A DNA stretch of 48,523 nt from CAYUNN01 sp964607015 (GTDB lineage: Bacteria; Patescibacteriota; Minisyncoccia; Minisyncoccales; JAGGXC01): NCBI GenBank assembly GCA_964607015.1, contig CAZSHN010000003.1, forward strand, positions 1 through 48,523. The letters are read 5' to 3'. The position numbers and the translations under genes were made by a program. Shown here one piece after another: positions 7,852 to 16,533 of the stretch (positions are counted from its first letter, which is position 1; every line of letters starts with the position of its first letter). Below the pieces are notes generated by a model. That model saw nothing but the letters and a program-made list of their open reading frames with translations, was not told the origin of the DNA and made no database searches.

Positions 7852-8961
7852 TTATTTTTTTCTAACAGTAAACTTTTTATCTAATTCTTCAAGGGTTTTC
7901 TTAATCCCTGTATATTCTAACTCGCTTTGAGGTAACATGGCTGGACCAGAAAATCCCTGTCTTCTTATCTCGTCTGCCTTGTGAGAAACTTTATCTCTTA
8001 CATAGTCCCAATAAGGATGATCAAAGGCATCTGCTGGCTCAGTTAATTTACCATTTCTTACAGAAAATGCCAAGGCGCTTACTACTGGAGGTCCATCAAA
8101 GAAACTAATAGTCGAATTCATCTTTACTGGCATCATTGGACCATTATGAGATCCTCTCATAAATCCAGCAACATAATGACCGATGTTATAAGGAGCTAAC
8201 AATTCACCAGTAGCTGGGAAATTCTTTTGAGCTCTAGCAAGTAATACTGGGTCATCTTTTCCTACATATTTACCAGCGATATTATGAAGTCTGGTAGTTG
8301 AAGCAGAAACTACTTGCTCACCAGTAACTCTAGAGTAAATACCTTCTACTACAAACCTTCCGTTATCTCTTAAAAGAGCAGCGATATCATATTGGTCTTC
8401 TGGACTGTTTAATTCAATTACCTTGTCTGCCTTAGTGTAAGCAACATCCATTATCACAAACTTGAACCCTTTCTTAAGACTAGGAGAAAGAATCAATCCT
8501 GGAGTATTCATTGGGTCAGTAAAAGAAAGGTACAAAGGAAGATTGTAAGCACCAGGCTCTGTTTTATCTGCTGCAAAAAACAAGAACGGTTCAGCTGGTC
8601 TTTCTTCAAATTCCATTTCTGCTACAGCCGGTCCCATTCCTCGAACATTACCTGAAAAACTATCTTTTAATAAATCCTGACCAGCACCATAAAGACCTTG
8701 TTTCTTTGCTGCATCTGCTCCTTTCAGAAGAGCATCCCAGCAAATTTTATGAACTTTATTACAACAAGTTCCTTTTCGATGAGTAGAAAGAATAGCAATA
8801 TCATCTCCAGTATGGGCAATAAAATAATCAATCATAACTCCTTTTCCTTCTTTCTTAACAACGCTTTCTACTGTTTTTAAAAGCTTTTCGCTAGGCTTGA
8901 TATGTCCGCCGATGCTTCCAATATCAGCCTTAATGACACTTAAAGTAAGTTTTTTAGCCAT
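7852..8961 (-). CDS. fbp: Bifunctional fructose-1,6-bisphosphate aldolase/phosphatase (archaeal type)
   Basis: FBPA/P joins dihydroxyacetone phosphate and glyceraldehyde-3-phosphate and dephosphorylates the product, giving fructose-6-phosphate irreversibly. The 369-residue length fits the family. Likely metal ligands are visible: Asp13 and His20 (KADIGSIGGH), Asp53-Asp54 (TGDD), Gln95 and Asp132. The aldolase pair Tyr232 and Lys235 (KYVGKDDP) matches the Tyr/Schiff-base Lys spacing known from Sulfolobus and Thermoproteus enzymes. It follows ppsA, so the two give a gluconeogenic unit. It is a family typical of archaea and deep-branching bacteria. Confidence 0.95.
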   Translation of the reverse strand: MAKKLTLSVIKADIGSIGGHIKPSEKLLKTVESVVKKEGKGVMIDYFIAHTGDDIAILSTHRKGTCCNKVHKICWDALLKGADAAKKQGLYGAGQDLLKDSFSGNVRGMGPAVAEMEFEERPAEPFLFFAADKTEPGAYNLPLYLSFTDPMNTPGLILSPSLKKGFKFVIMDVAYTKADKVIELNSPEDQYDIAALLRDNGRFVVEGIYSRVTGEQVVSASTTRLHNIAGKYVGKDDPVLLARAQKNFPATGELLAPYNIGHYVAGFMRGSHNGPMMPVKMNSTISFFDGPPVVSALAFSVRNGKLTEPADAFDHPYWDYVRDKVSHKADEIRRQGFSGPAMLPQSELEYTGIKKTLEELDKKFTVRKK

Positions 8962-8998
8962 GTTTTTTATATTTTAATATTAAATTAATACTTAAGAT

Positions 8999-9027
8999 AT
9001 TATATCATTTTATTTCATTTTTGATAA
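8999..9027 (-). promoter_or_regulatory. Possible internal promoter before FBP aldolase/phosphatase
   Basis: An extended -10 TGATATAAT (core 8999-9004) lies 17 nt from TTATCA (9022-9027), which is inside the end of ppsA. The predicted leader is about 31 nt. A second weaker -10 (TAAAAT) lies nearer the ATG. Confidence 0.4.
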
Positions 9028-11397
9028 ATTCCTAATAGTCTTAATTACTGATTCTGGGTTAAGAGAAATGCTCTCAATCTTATTATCAATCAAGAATTTA
9101 GCAAACTCTGGCCAAATACTTGGTGCTTCTCCGCAAATACCAGAATATTTATTATTCTTCCTGCAAGCTTTTATCACTCTCTTGATCATTTTCTTAATAG
9201 CTGCGTTCCTTTCGTCTCCGATATAAGCAATTCTACCATTGTCTCTATCCATTCCAAGAGAAAGCTGAGTCAAATCATTAGAGCCAATGCTCATTCCATC
9301 AAATACTTCTAAGAATTCTTCTGCTAGAATGACATTAGCAGGAATTTCACACATAACAATTATCTTTAAGTCTTTCTTTCCTTTTTCTAATCCAAATTTC
9401 TTCATCAACTTAACAACCTTCTTTCCTTCTTCTACTGTTCGACAGAAAGGAACCATTGTCCTAATGTTAGTTAAACCAAATTCTTCTCTTGCTTTCTTGA
9501 TAGCTTCACATTCCATTTTAAAAGCAGGTTGATACTCTTTGTCTAGATAACGAGAAGCTCCTCTGAATCCAATCATTGGATTAGCTTCTTCTTTTTCATA
9601 AAACTCACCTCCTATTAATCCCTTATACTCCTTACTCTTAAAATCAGACATTCTTACAATAACAGGTTTCGGATAGAAAGCAGCTCCTATCTGACCAACC
9701 CCTTCAGCCAATTTATTAATAAAGTATTGTTTCTTATCTTTATACCCTCTAGTTATCTCTTCAATTTCTTTTTTAACTTTTCGATCTTTAATCTTGTCAA
9801 AATGATAAAGAGCTAAAGGATGAATCCTTATCTTCTCTGCAATGATAAATTCCTCTCTTGCAAGTCCTACTCCATCGCTAGGCAAGAATGATGCCTTAAA
9901 AGCAAGCTCTGGAGCTCCTATATTAATAAGAATCTTATTCTTAAGCTTAGGAAGTTTTTCTAAGTCATATCTCTTAACTTTGTAAGGAACTTTTCCTGCA
10001 AAAACTTTTCCTTCTAATCCTTGCGTACAATCAAGGGTAACCTTCTGTCCGTTTTTCAAAACTTCTGTTGCTCTTCCGGCTCCAACAATACAAGGAATTC
10101 CCAATTCTCTAGCAACGATAGCAGAATGACATGTTTTCCCACCCTCGTCGGTAATAATAGCTGAAGCAGATCTCATAACAGGAAGCCAGTCAGGATCAGT
10201 CATCTTAGTAACTAAAACTTCTCCCTTTTTAAACTGAGATATTTTAGAGATATCAGAAACAACCCTCACTTTTCCTTGTCCAATCTTGTTACCAACAGCA
10301 ATCCCCAGTAATATTGGCTTTTTATCAGTTTCTACTTTGTATTCTTCATAAATCTGGGCAATCTTTGGCGCATGAACAGTTTCTGGTCTAGCTTGAACAA
10401 TAAAGATTTCTCCTGTTTTTCCGTCTTTCGCCCATTCAATATCTTGAGGAACCCATTTTCCTGCTTTCTTTGAATAATGATCTTCAATTGTTTGAGCCCA
10501 TTTAGCTAATGTTAAAACTTCTTTGTCTGTTATAGAAAATTCATTTTGTTTTTTCTTGGAAACTTTTTCTTCTTTCAATCCATTTTTACTATAAACATAC
10601 TTCTTGGTTTTTCTTCCCAAATCTTTTGCAATAATTGGTTCAAATCCTTTCTTTAAAGTGGATTTAAAAACATAGAACTGATCTGGGGTTATCTTTCCTT
10701 GAACAATCATCTCTCCAACTCCATAAACAGAATTAATCAAAACAACATCTTTGAAACCAGACTCTGTATCTAAGGAAAACATTATTCCCGCAGAAGATAA
10801 ATCAGAACGAACCATTTTCTGTATCCCTACTGATAAAGCAATTTCCAAATGATTAAAATCTTTCTGTTCTCGATAAGCAATAGCTCTGTCAGTAAATAAA
10901 GAAGCTATACAATTCTTTATAGCTTTCAATAATTCATTGTGGCTAGATATATTAAGATAAGTTTCGTGCTGTCCGGCAAAAGAAGCTGATGGTAAGTCTT
11001 CTGCTGTTGCAGAACTTCTTACTGCCACATCAGTATTTTTTTGCTTATACTTTTTAGATAATTTCTTGTAGTTTTCAATTATTTCTTCTTCTAAGTCCTT
11101 AGGAAACTTTGAATTATGGATTAATTGACGAGCTGCTTTCCCTGTTTTCTTCAAGCTAGCTAAGCTGTCTGGGTTAAACTTATCAAAAATCTTTTTCAGC
11201 TTTTCGTCAATTTCATTTTTTTCTAAGAAATACCAATAAGCCTTTGAGGTCAAAGCAAACCCATCAGGAATTCTCACTCCTTTTTTATTCAACTGAGAAA
11301 ACATTTCCCCCAAAGAAGCGTTTTTTCCACCAACTAGCGGAACATCTTTTACTGAAAGCTCTTTAAACCAAAGTATGTTTTTGTTTTTTTTATCCAT
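9010..11397 (-). CDS. ppsA: Phosphoenolpyruvate synthase
   Basis: PpsA makes phosphoenolpyruvate from pyruvate, ATP and water. The 795 residues show the N-terminal ATP-grasp domain (LVGGKNASLGEM, VRSSATAEDLPSASFAGQHET), the swivelling phosphohistidine domain with His424 in DEGGKTCHSAIVAREL, and the C-terminal TIM-barrel PEP/pyruvate domain ending in GICGEAPSIWPEFAKFLI. The length is normal for the family. It is 26 nt downstream of the rseP-like gene and upstream of FBP aldolase/phosphatase. The pairing points to gluconeogenesis, although the enzyme can in principle run in reverse. Confidence 0.97.
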   Translation of the reverse strand: MDKKNKNILWFKELSVKDVPLVGGKNASLGEMFSQLNKKGVRIPDGFALTSKAYWYFLEKNEIDEKLKKIFDKFNPDSLASLKKTGKAARQLIHNSKFPKDLEEEIIENYKKLSKKYKQKNTDVAVRSSATAEDLPSASFAGQHETYLNISSHNELLKAIKNCIASLFTDRAIAYREQKDFNHLEIALSVGIQKMVRSDLSSAGIMFSLDTESGFKDVVLINSVYGVGEMIVQGKITPDQFYVFKSTLKKGFEPIIAKDLGRKTKKYVYSKNGLKEEKVSKKKQNEFSITDKEVLTLAKWAQTIEDHYSKKAGKWVPQDIEWAKDGKTGEIFIVQARPETVHAPKIAQIYEEYKVETDKKPILLGIAVGNKIGQGKVRVVSDISKISQFKKGEVLVTKMTDPDWLPVMRSASAIITDEGGKTCHSAIVARELGIPCIVGAGRATEVLKNGQKVTLDCTQGLEGKVFAGKVPYKVKRYDLEKLPKLKNKILINIGAPELAFKASFLPSDGVGLAREEFIIAEKIRIHPLALYHFDKIKDRKVKKEIEEITRGYKDKKQYFINKLAEGVGQIGAAFYPKPVIVRMSDFKSKEYKGLIGGEFYEKEEANPMIGFRGASRYLDKEYQPAFKMECEAIKKAREEFGLTNIRTMVPFCRTVEEGKKVVKLMKKFGLEKGKKDLKIIVMCEIPANVILAEEFLEVFDGMSIGSNDLTQLSLGMDRDNGRIAYIGDERNAAIKKMIKRVIKACRKNNKYSGICGEAPSIWPEFAKFLIDNKIESISLNPESVIKTIRNLSKMK

Positions 11398-11423
11398 TTT
11401 TAAATTTATTTAAATTTTTAAAA

Positions 11424-12557
11424 TCAAAGAAAACCTTTAAACAATATATCTTTAAATTGCAATATGTCTTTGAAGGTAACCAAGACAAAAAGGACAATAA
11501 AGAATATTATTCCTATTTGCTGAGTCGCAATTTCAAGTTTCTTGGGAGCTCTCTTTCCTGTTAGCATTTCAAACAATAAAAAGAGGAAATTACCTCCATC
11601 CAAAGGCGGAATAGGAAGACTATTCATTAAGAAAAGAGCAACAGATATTACAGCGATCAGAAAAATCACTTCCATAAGCCCTGCTTCAACACTTAATTTA
11701 GTCAGGGCAAGAATTCCAACTGGTCCGGTAACAGAACTAGCTATTGGCTCCACGTCTCTTTCTACAATAGACGTCTTCACGTAATGACCCAGCCCAACCA
11801 ATGAATAATGAGCTAAGTTCAAAGAATGAGTGAAACCAGAGGTTAATTTACTTAAAGAGCTTTCGTACGTTAAATTAGTCATATCCATCAAGGCAACTCC
11901 TACTGCCCCTTCTCCTTCAGGCGGATTTTCTCTAGGGACCAAACTTACTTCTTCGGTTTCATTGCTAGAATCCTTCCTAACCACTAAATTAATCTCTTTT
12001 CCTCCTTTGTCAGACAAAAAACTAATTAAATGACTAGAATTTTCAAACTCGGTCCCATTCCCTTCTATTATAAAATCACTAGTTTCAATTCCAGCCTCTT
12101 CCGCAGGAGACCCTTCGCTCACAAAAGAAACAATTGGAGGATAGTCCCTCTGCTCGCCAAAAGGAAATTTATAATCAAAAATAAGAGGAAATTCAAATTG
12201 GAAACCACTAGAAGCAAGCAAGAAATAGAAAATGATTGAAGCAACCAGAAGATTCATCATTACTCCTCCTAAAACAATAATAGCTCTTTTCTGAGGAGAC
12301 TTCGCAGAAAAACTCCGAGGATCTTCTAGATGCTTTTCTTTTCCTTCTCCTAGTAATTTATTAAAACCACCAAGTGGAATTGCGTTAATAGAATAAACAG
12401 TTTCCCCTACTTTCTTTTTCCAAATTGTAGGGGGAAATCCAATTCCAAATTCTTCTACTTTAACATCAAGTTTTTTTGCTAATATGAAATGTCCAAATTC
12501 ATGTACAAAAACTAAAAATCCTAGAATAAGGATAAAAATAATAATGCTAACAATCAT
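11424..12557 (-). CDS. rseP: Membrane site-2 zinc protease with PDZ domain
   Basis: The M50 family cuts transmembrane segments, for example of anti-sigma factors or signal-peptide remnants. HEFGH at residues 19-23 lies in the first membrane helix and supplies two zinc ligands and the catalytic Glu. The third ligand lies in NSLPIPPLDGGNF near the C-terminal membrane helices. A single PDZ domain is in between (about 125-210: PIVSFVSEGSPAEEAGI). It is 377 residues against 450 in E. coli RseP, which has two PDZ domains. The role in this cell is inferred only from family. Confidence 0.93.
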   Translation of the reverse strand: MIVSIIIFILILGFLVFVHEFGHFILAKKLDVKVEEFGIGFPPTIWKKKVGETVYSINAIPLGGFNKLLGEGKEKHLEDPRSFSAKSPQKRAIIVLGGVMMNLLVASIIFYFLLASSGFQFEFPLIFDYKFPFGEQRDYPPIVSFVSEGSPAEEAGIETSDFIIEGNGTEFENSSHLISFLSDKGGKEINLVVRKDSSNETEEVSLVPRENPPEGEGAVGVALMDMTNLTYESSLSKLTSGFTHSLNLAHYSLVGLGHYVKTSIVERDVEPIASSVTGPVGILALTKLSVEAGLMEVIFLIAVISVALFLMNSLPIPPLDGGNFLFLLFEMLTGKRAPKKLEIATQQIGIIFFIVLFVLVTFKDILQFKDILFKGFL

Positions 12558-12569
12558 AAAAATAATAAA

Positions 12570-13127
12570 TTAAAGTCCGATCTCTTTTTCTTTTTTGCTG
12601 ACCTTGTTCTCTATCTTCTCATTATAATCATCTACTAACTCTTGTAGCTTATCTTTACCTTTAAATTTATCGTCCTCTGTAATATCTCCCTTTCTGAAAG
12701 CTTCTTGGATCTCCTTCCAAGCTTCATCTCTCCAACGTCTTACTGTTTGTCTTGCATTTTCTTTTTTATCAGCAAGAACCTTGGCTAGGTTCTTTCGATA
12801 CTCTTCACTTACTGGAGGCATACTAAGACGAATATTCTTTCCGTCAACAACTGGACTAGCACCAATACTTTCTCTTTCAAGAGCTTTTTCTATATCAGGA
12901 ATATAAGATTCATCCCAAGGTTGGATAAAAATTTGACGAGGCTCAGGAACAGAAATAGCAGCCAACTGCTTTAAAGGCATTTTCTGATCAAAACAGTTAA
13001 CAGTAATATCTTCTATCAAAGAAGAAGATGCTGTTCCTGTTCTTATTTTGGATAATTCTCGATCTAGAAAATCGATAATTTTATCCATCTCAGGTTTAAT
13101 TTTGTCTATCATTTCTTGATAACTCAT
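12570..13127 (-). CDS. frr: Ribosome recycling factor
   Basis: Frr splits post-termination ribosomes together with EF-G. The 185 residues cover the full family length, with the signature LSKIRTGTASSSLIEDI and the C-terminal RRWRDEAWKEIQEAFRKGDITEDDKFKGKDKLQ. I chose the ATG at 13127 (MSYQEMIDK) over an upstream in-frame TTG at 13145, since the predicted transcription start falls at 13129. It begins the frr-rseP-ppsA-fbp-ferredoxin-rplY-transglycosylase run. Confidence 0.97.
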   Translation of the reverse strand: MSYQEMIDKIKPEMDKIIDFLDRELSKIRTGTASSSLIEDITVNCFDQKMPLKQLAAISVPEPRQIFIQPWDESYIPDIEKALERESIGASPVVDGKNIRLSMPPVSEEYRKNLAKVLADKKENARQTVRRWRDEAWKEIQEAFRKGDITEDDKFKGKDKLQELVDDYNEKIENKVSKKEKEIGL

Positions 13128-13135
13128 ACATTTAA

Positions 13136-13164
13136 AATATAACAAAATAATAAACTATTTGCAA
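13136..13164 (-). promoter_or_regulatory. Predicted frr promoter, near-leaderless
   Basis: TTGCAA (13159-13164) and TATATT (13136-13141) are 17 nt apart. The predicted start is 13129, 2 nt before the frr ATG. This also decides the start codon. Confidence 0.6.
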
Positions 13165-13186
13165 TTGAACAAATATTTATAAAAAA

Positions 13187-14110
13187 TTAAATTTCAATTA
13201 ATATTGTTTCTAAAGCAAGTTTTTTATTGACTTCTGTTTTTGAAATCAAAAAGATGGTGTCTTGAATAAGATTAGTTATCTTCCTCAACTTCTTTGGAGA
13301 GTAATCATTAAAATCATCTTTATTAATAGCTTTTATCATTTTATCTCTGAAATACTCCAACCATATATTCAAAATTTCGTTCAATTCTTTGTAATCCTTT
13401 GTTTTTTCTTTTGCATATTTAAACCTCTCAGCTAAAGGAGAATTGATAAGGCTGGTTAATTCTTGAATCCTCTTATTTCTTTTTTCAAGTTCTTCTGGAT
13501 TGTCAAGAAAGTTAATAACCTCTCCTGGTTTTCCAAGATAAAGAGAGAGTAATTCTTCTTTTTTCTTTTCACTTACTTTTCTTTCATCTAAATAACCAAT
13601 CATTTTTTCTTTTGATACCGGAGAGAATCTAATTCTTTCCGTTCTTGAAACAATAGTTGGAAGCATTAGTTTAGGCCAAGCAGTAACTAAAATAATTACA
13701 GTTTTTCCCCTTGGTTCTTCTAGTGTTTTAAGTAAAGCACTTTGAGCTTCTCTGTTCATTGAATGAGCATCATCAATAATAGCAGTTTTGTAGGAAGAAA
13801 TATTAGATTGAAGAGAAAGATTCCAGCTTAACTTTCTTATTTGAGAAATCTTTATTTCTTTTTTCTCAGGCTCAATTAAAGTAAAATCTGGATGAGCTTT
13901 ATTCTTAATCATTCTGCAAGAGTCACAAACACCACACGGTCTTTTACTAAAATCATCTTCTTGGCAATTAAGAAGCTCCACAACTTTCTTGGCAAAAGTT
14001 TTTTTACCTACCTTGTCAGGGCCTAAAAATAAATAAGCGTGAGAAACCTTTCCTTTCTCCGCTGTTTTTTTGAAAAATTGCCAAATATTAGAATGGCCAA
14101 TTATTTCCAT
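13187..14110 (-). CDS. holB: DNA polymerase III delta' subunit (clamp-loader AAA+ protein)
   Basis: The 307-residue protein belongs to the clamp-loader family. It starts EIIGHSNIWQFFKKTAEKGKVSHAYLFLGP and has a Walker A-like GPDKVGKKTFAKK (about 29-41), the four-Cys zinc motif in the window CPCGVCDSC (Cys49 to Cys65 region), and the sensor block SALLKTLEEP. The SRC motif typical of the delta' family reads SRTERIRF, so its Cys is replaced by Thr. It lies 6 nt after mreB. Its small size and the zinc motif favour delta' over the longer gamma/tau subunit. Confidence 0.9.
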   Translation of the reverse strand: MEIIGHSNIWQFFKKTAEKGKVSHAYLFLGPDKVGKKTFAKKVVELLNCQEDDFSKRPCGVCDSCRMIKNKAHPDFTLIEPEKKEIKISQIRKLSWNLSLQSNISSYKTAIIDDAHSMNREAQSALLKTLEEPRGKTVIILVTAWPKLMLPTIVSRTERIRFSPVSKEKMIGYLDERKVSEKKKEELLSLYLGKPGEVINFLDNPEELEKRNKRIQELTSLINSPLAERFKYAKEKTKDYKELNEILNIWLEYFRDKMIKAINKDDFNDYSPKKLRKITNLIQDTIFLISKTEVNKKLALETILIEI

Positions 14111-14116
14111 AGGAAA

Positions 14117-15124
14117 TTATTTTTTTGACATAATAGATCTCTTATAAATATCCAAACTTTCAAGCACAGTTCCTGTTCCTTTCGCCACGCAAAGCAAAGG
14201 ATCTTCAGCGATAAAACAAGGAACACCAGTACGCTTAGATATCAACTTGTCAATATTGCGCAACAAAGCTCCTCCACCTGAAACAATCATTCCTTTGTCC
14301 ATAATATCAGCTGATAATTCAGGAGGAGTTTCTCTTAAAACTTTCTTAATTGTTTTAATAATCTCATTCAAAGGACTATCAATAGCTTCGCAAATCTCAT
14401 GAGAAGAAACTTTAATATTGCGAGGTAATCCAGAAATCAAATCCCTTCCCCTGACTTCTAATTGTCTTTTTTCTTTCTCCGGTAAAGCTGTTCCTATTTT
14501 TACCTTCACTTCTTCTGCTGTTTGGTCACCAACAGCTAAATTGTATTTCTTTTTAATAAAATCAGAGATTGCCTGATCTATTTTGTCTCCCGCAACTTTC
14601 ACTGAATCACTAGTAACTATTCCTCCTAAAGAGATTACTGCCACTTCGGCTGTTCCTCCTCCAATATCAACAATCATATGGCCAGAGCAAGAATTAATAG
14701 GAATACCTGCTCCAATTGCTGCAAGAATTGGCTCTTTTGCAACAAAAGCTTCTTTTGCGCCTGCTAAATTGGCTGCCTCAACTACTGCTCTTTTTTCTGT
14801 AGAAGTAATTCCGGCAGGAACAGAAATCATCAATTCGGGTTTAAAAAACCTAAACCTCCTTCCAGAAGAATCAACGAAATGTTTAATCATTGCTTGGGTT
14901 ATTCTATAGTCCGCAATAACTCCGTCTTTCAAAGGACGATAAACCTGAATAGCGTCTGGAGTTCTTCCAATCATTTCTTTTGCCTTATTTCCTACGGCCA
15001 AAATCTTATTATCATCAATATAAACAGCAACAACTGAAGGTTCTCTAATCACAACCCCTTTTTGAGGTATAAAAACTAACGAATTACAAGTTCCTAAATC
15101 AATTCCAATTTTTTTAACAAACAT
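14117..15124 (-). CDS. mreB: Rod shape-determining actin homologue MreB
   Basis: MreB filaments guide cell-wall synthesis along the membrane. The actin-fold nucleotide motifs are intact: GIDLGTCNSLVF near the start, MIVDIGGGTAEVAVISLGG, and VSGGGALLRNIDKLIS near the C terminus. The 335-residue length is standard. MreC and MreD are not adjacent. It lies 14 nt downstream of murA, a functional pairing in wall growth, and suggests a rod-like or elongating cell. Confidence 0.97.
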   Translation of the reverse strand: MFVKKIGIDLGTCNSLVFIPQKGVVIREPSVVAVYIDDNKILAVGNKAKEMIGRTPDAIQVYRPLKDGVIADYRITQAMIKHFVDSSGRRFRFFKPELMISVPAGITSTEKRAVVEAANLAGAKEAFVAKEPILAAIGAGIPINSCSGHMIVDIGGGTAEVAVISLGGIVTSDSVKVAGDKIDQAISDFIKKKYNLAVGDQTAEEVKVKIGTALPEKEKRQLEVRGRDLISGLPRNIKVSSHEICEAIDSPLNEIIKTIKKVLRETPPELSADIMDKGMIVSGGGALLRNIDKLISKRTGVPCFIAEDPLLCVAKGTGTVLESLDIYKRSIMSKK

Positions 15125-15138
15125 AGTTTAATAAAAAA

Positions 15139-16395
15139 TTATACTCTTTTGATTTCAGCTCCTATCTTTTGAAGCTTTTCATCTATTTTTTCGTATCCTC
15201 TATCAATTTGATGAATATTTTTAATAACACTTTCTCCTTCAGCTATTAATCCGGCAATAACCAAAGATGCTCCTGCTCTGATGTCCCAGCTTTCAATTTT
15301 AAGACCAGTCAAAGGAGTTCTACCAAATATTATAGCTCGATGCGGATCAACTAACTCAATATCAGCCCCCATTTTGTTCAGCTCCTGAAGATGACCAAAC
15401 CTGTTATCATACAAAGGATCATGAATTAAACTCTTCCCTTCCGCCTGCGTTAACAAGGCAGATACTGGTGGTAAAAGATCAGTGGGAAAACCAGGATAAG
15501 GTAACGACTGAACATCAGCTGCTTTCAAATGAGGAGAATAATTCACCACTACTGACTCTTCTTTTTCTTCAAAACTTACTCCAATTTCTTTTAATTTGTC
15601 TAGAAAAAGCGCTAAATGGTCAGGTCTTATATCTTTAACTTCAACCTTTCCATCTGTTAAGCAACCAGCAATAATAAAAGTCCCTGCCTCTATTGGATCA
15701 GGAATTATTTTATGAGATGTTCCGTGCAATTCTTCAACTCCTTCAATTATAATATTGTGCGTCCCTAGGCCTTTAATCTTAGCTCCCATTGAATTAAGCA
15801 TTTCTCCTAGGTCTTGAACGTGAGGTTCTGCTGCCGCCCCTATAATCTCGGTTCTACCATTGGCAAGCGAAGCAGCCATCATCAAGTTCTCTGTAGCTGT
15901 TACGCTAAATTCTTTCAAAACAATCTTCTTTCCTTTTAGCTCTTTTGTGGTAAAACTATAGAAGTTTGATTCATTAGAAATATCAGCACTAAGTTCTTTT
16001 AAAGCTAAAAGATGGGTAGAAATAGGTCTTACCCCAATCCTATCTCCGCCCGGATGAGCAATCTTAAAATTCTTGAATCTTGCCAGTAAAGAACCTATCA
16101 AAAGGACAGACACTCTGGTTTTGGCAATTTTTTCAGGATCTATTCTTTCAGGATCTATGTTCTTGGTCTCTATTTCTACTTTTTTATCAGAAAGAAAATT
16201 CACTTCAGCTCCCATTCCTTCTAAAACATCTATAAGGTTCTTAATATCAGCAACTAAAGGAATATTATCTATAATTACTTTTTCTTTAGTCAAAACAGAA
16301 GCAGCTAAAATAGGACCTGCTGCATTTTTAAAACCAGATATTTCAACTATTCCTCTTAGTGGCTTGCCGCCTTTTATGATAAATTTCTCTGCCAT
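15139..16395 (-). CDS. murA: UDP-N-acetylglucosamine 1-carboxyvinyltransferase (Asp-type active site)
   Basis: MurA performs the first committed step of peptidoglycan synthesis, transferring enolpyruvate from PEP to UDP-GlcNAc. The 418 residues cover the whole fold (GFKNAAGPILAAS at the start, FPTDLLPPVSALLTQAEG, RAGASLVIAGLIAEG). In the flexible active-site loop, PGGDRIGVRP places Asp118 where E. coli has Cys115, the residue alkylated by fosfomycin. Asp at this site is known from naturally fosfomycin-resistant bacteria. It heads the murA-mreB-holB unit. Confidence 0.97.
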   Translation of the reverse strand: MAEKFIIKGGKPLRGIVEISGFKNAAGPILAASVLTKEKVIIDNIPLVADIKNLIDVLEGMGAEVNFLSDKKVEIETKNIDPERIDPEKIAKTRVSVLLIGSLLARFKNFKIAHPGGDRIGVRPISTHLLALKELSADISNESNFYSFTTKELKGKKIVLKEFSVTATENLMMAASLANGRTEIIGAAAEPHVQDLGEMLNSMGAKIKGLGTHNIIIEGVEELHGTSHKIIPDPIEAGTFIIAGCLTDGKVEVKDIRPDHLALFLDKLKEIGVSFEEKEESVVVNYSPHLKAADVQSLPYPGFPTDLLPPVSALLTQAEGKSLIHDPLYDNRFGHLQELNKMGADIELVDPHRAIIFGRTPLTGLKIESWDIRAGASLVIAGLIAEGESVIKNIHQIDRGYEKIDEKLQKIGAEIKRV

Positions 16396-16403
16396 GTCAG
16401 TTT

Positions 16404-16432
16404 ATTTTAAACTAAAAAATAAAAATTATCAA
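16404..16432 (-). promoter_or_regulatory. Predicted murA promoter, near-leaderless
   Basis: TTGATA (16427-16432) and TAAAAT (16404-16409) are 17 nt apart. The predicted start is 16397, 2 nt before the murA ATG. Confidence 0.65.
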
Positions 16433-16440
16433 GCTTGAGC

Positions 16441-16473
16441 TTAACACTTGTTTTAAGGCAATATAAGTGTTAA
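16441..16473. repeat. 9-bp perfect inverted repeat between divergent genes
   Basis: TTAACACTT (16441-16449) is mirrored by AAGTGTTAA (16465-16473) with a 15-nt spacer, about 24 bp centre to centre. It lies just upstream of the murA -35 box and about 25 bp from the -35 region of the divergent gene, so it could be an operator. It has no T tract and does not look like a terminator. Confidence 0.5.
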
Positions 16474-16497
16474 TTAACATAGAATAAACTAATAAGG

Positions 16498-16527
16498 TTT
16501 ACTAATTATTGATTAAAAAGTTATAAT
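16498..16527 (+). promoter_or_regulatory. Predicted leaderless promoter of the PEGA protein gene
   Basis: TATAAT (16522-16527) lies 6 nt before the ATG, so the predicted start is the A of the start codon. The -35 candidate TTTACT (16498-16503) is 18 nt upstream. Confidence 0.55.
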
Positions 16528-16533
16528 AATACA

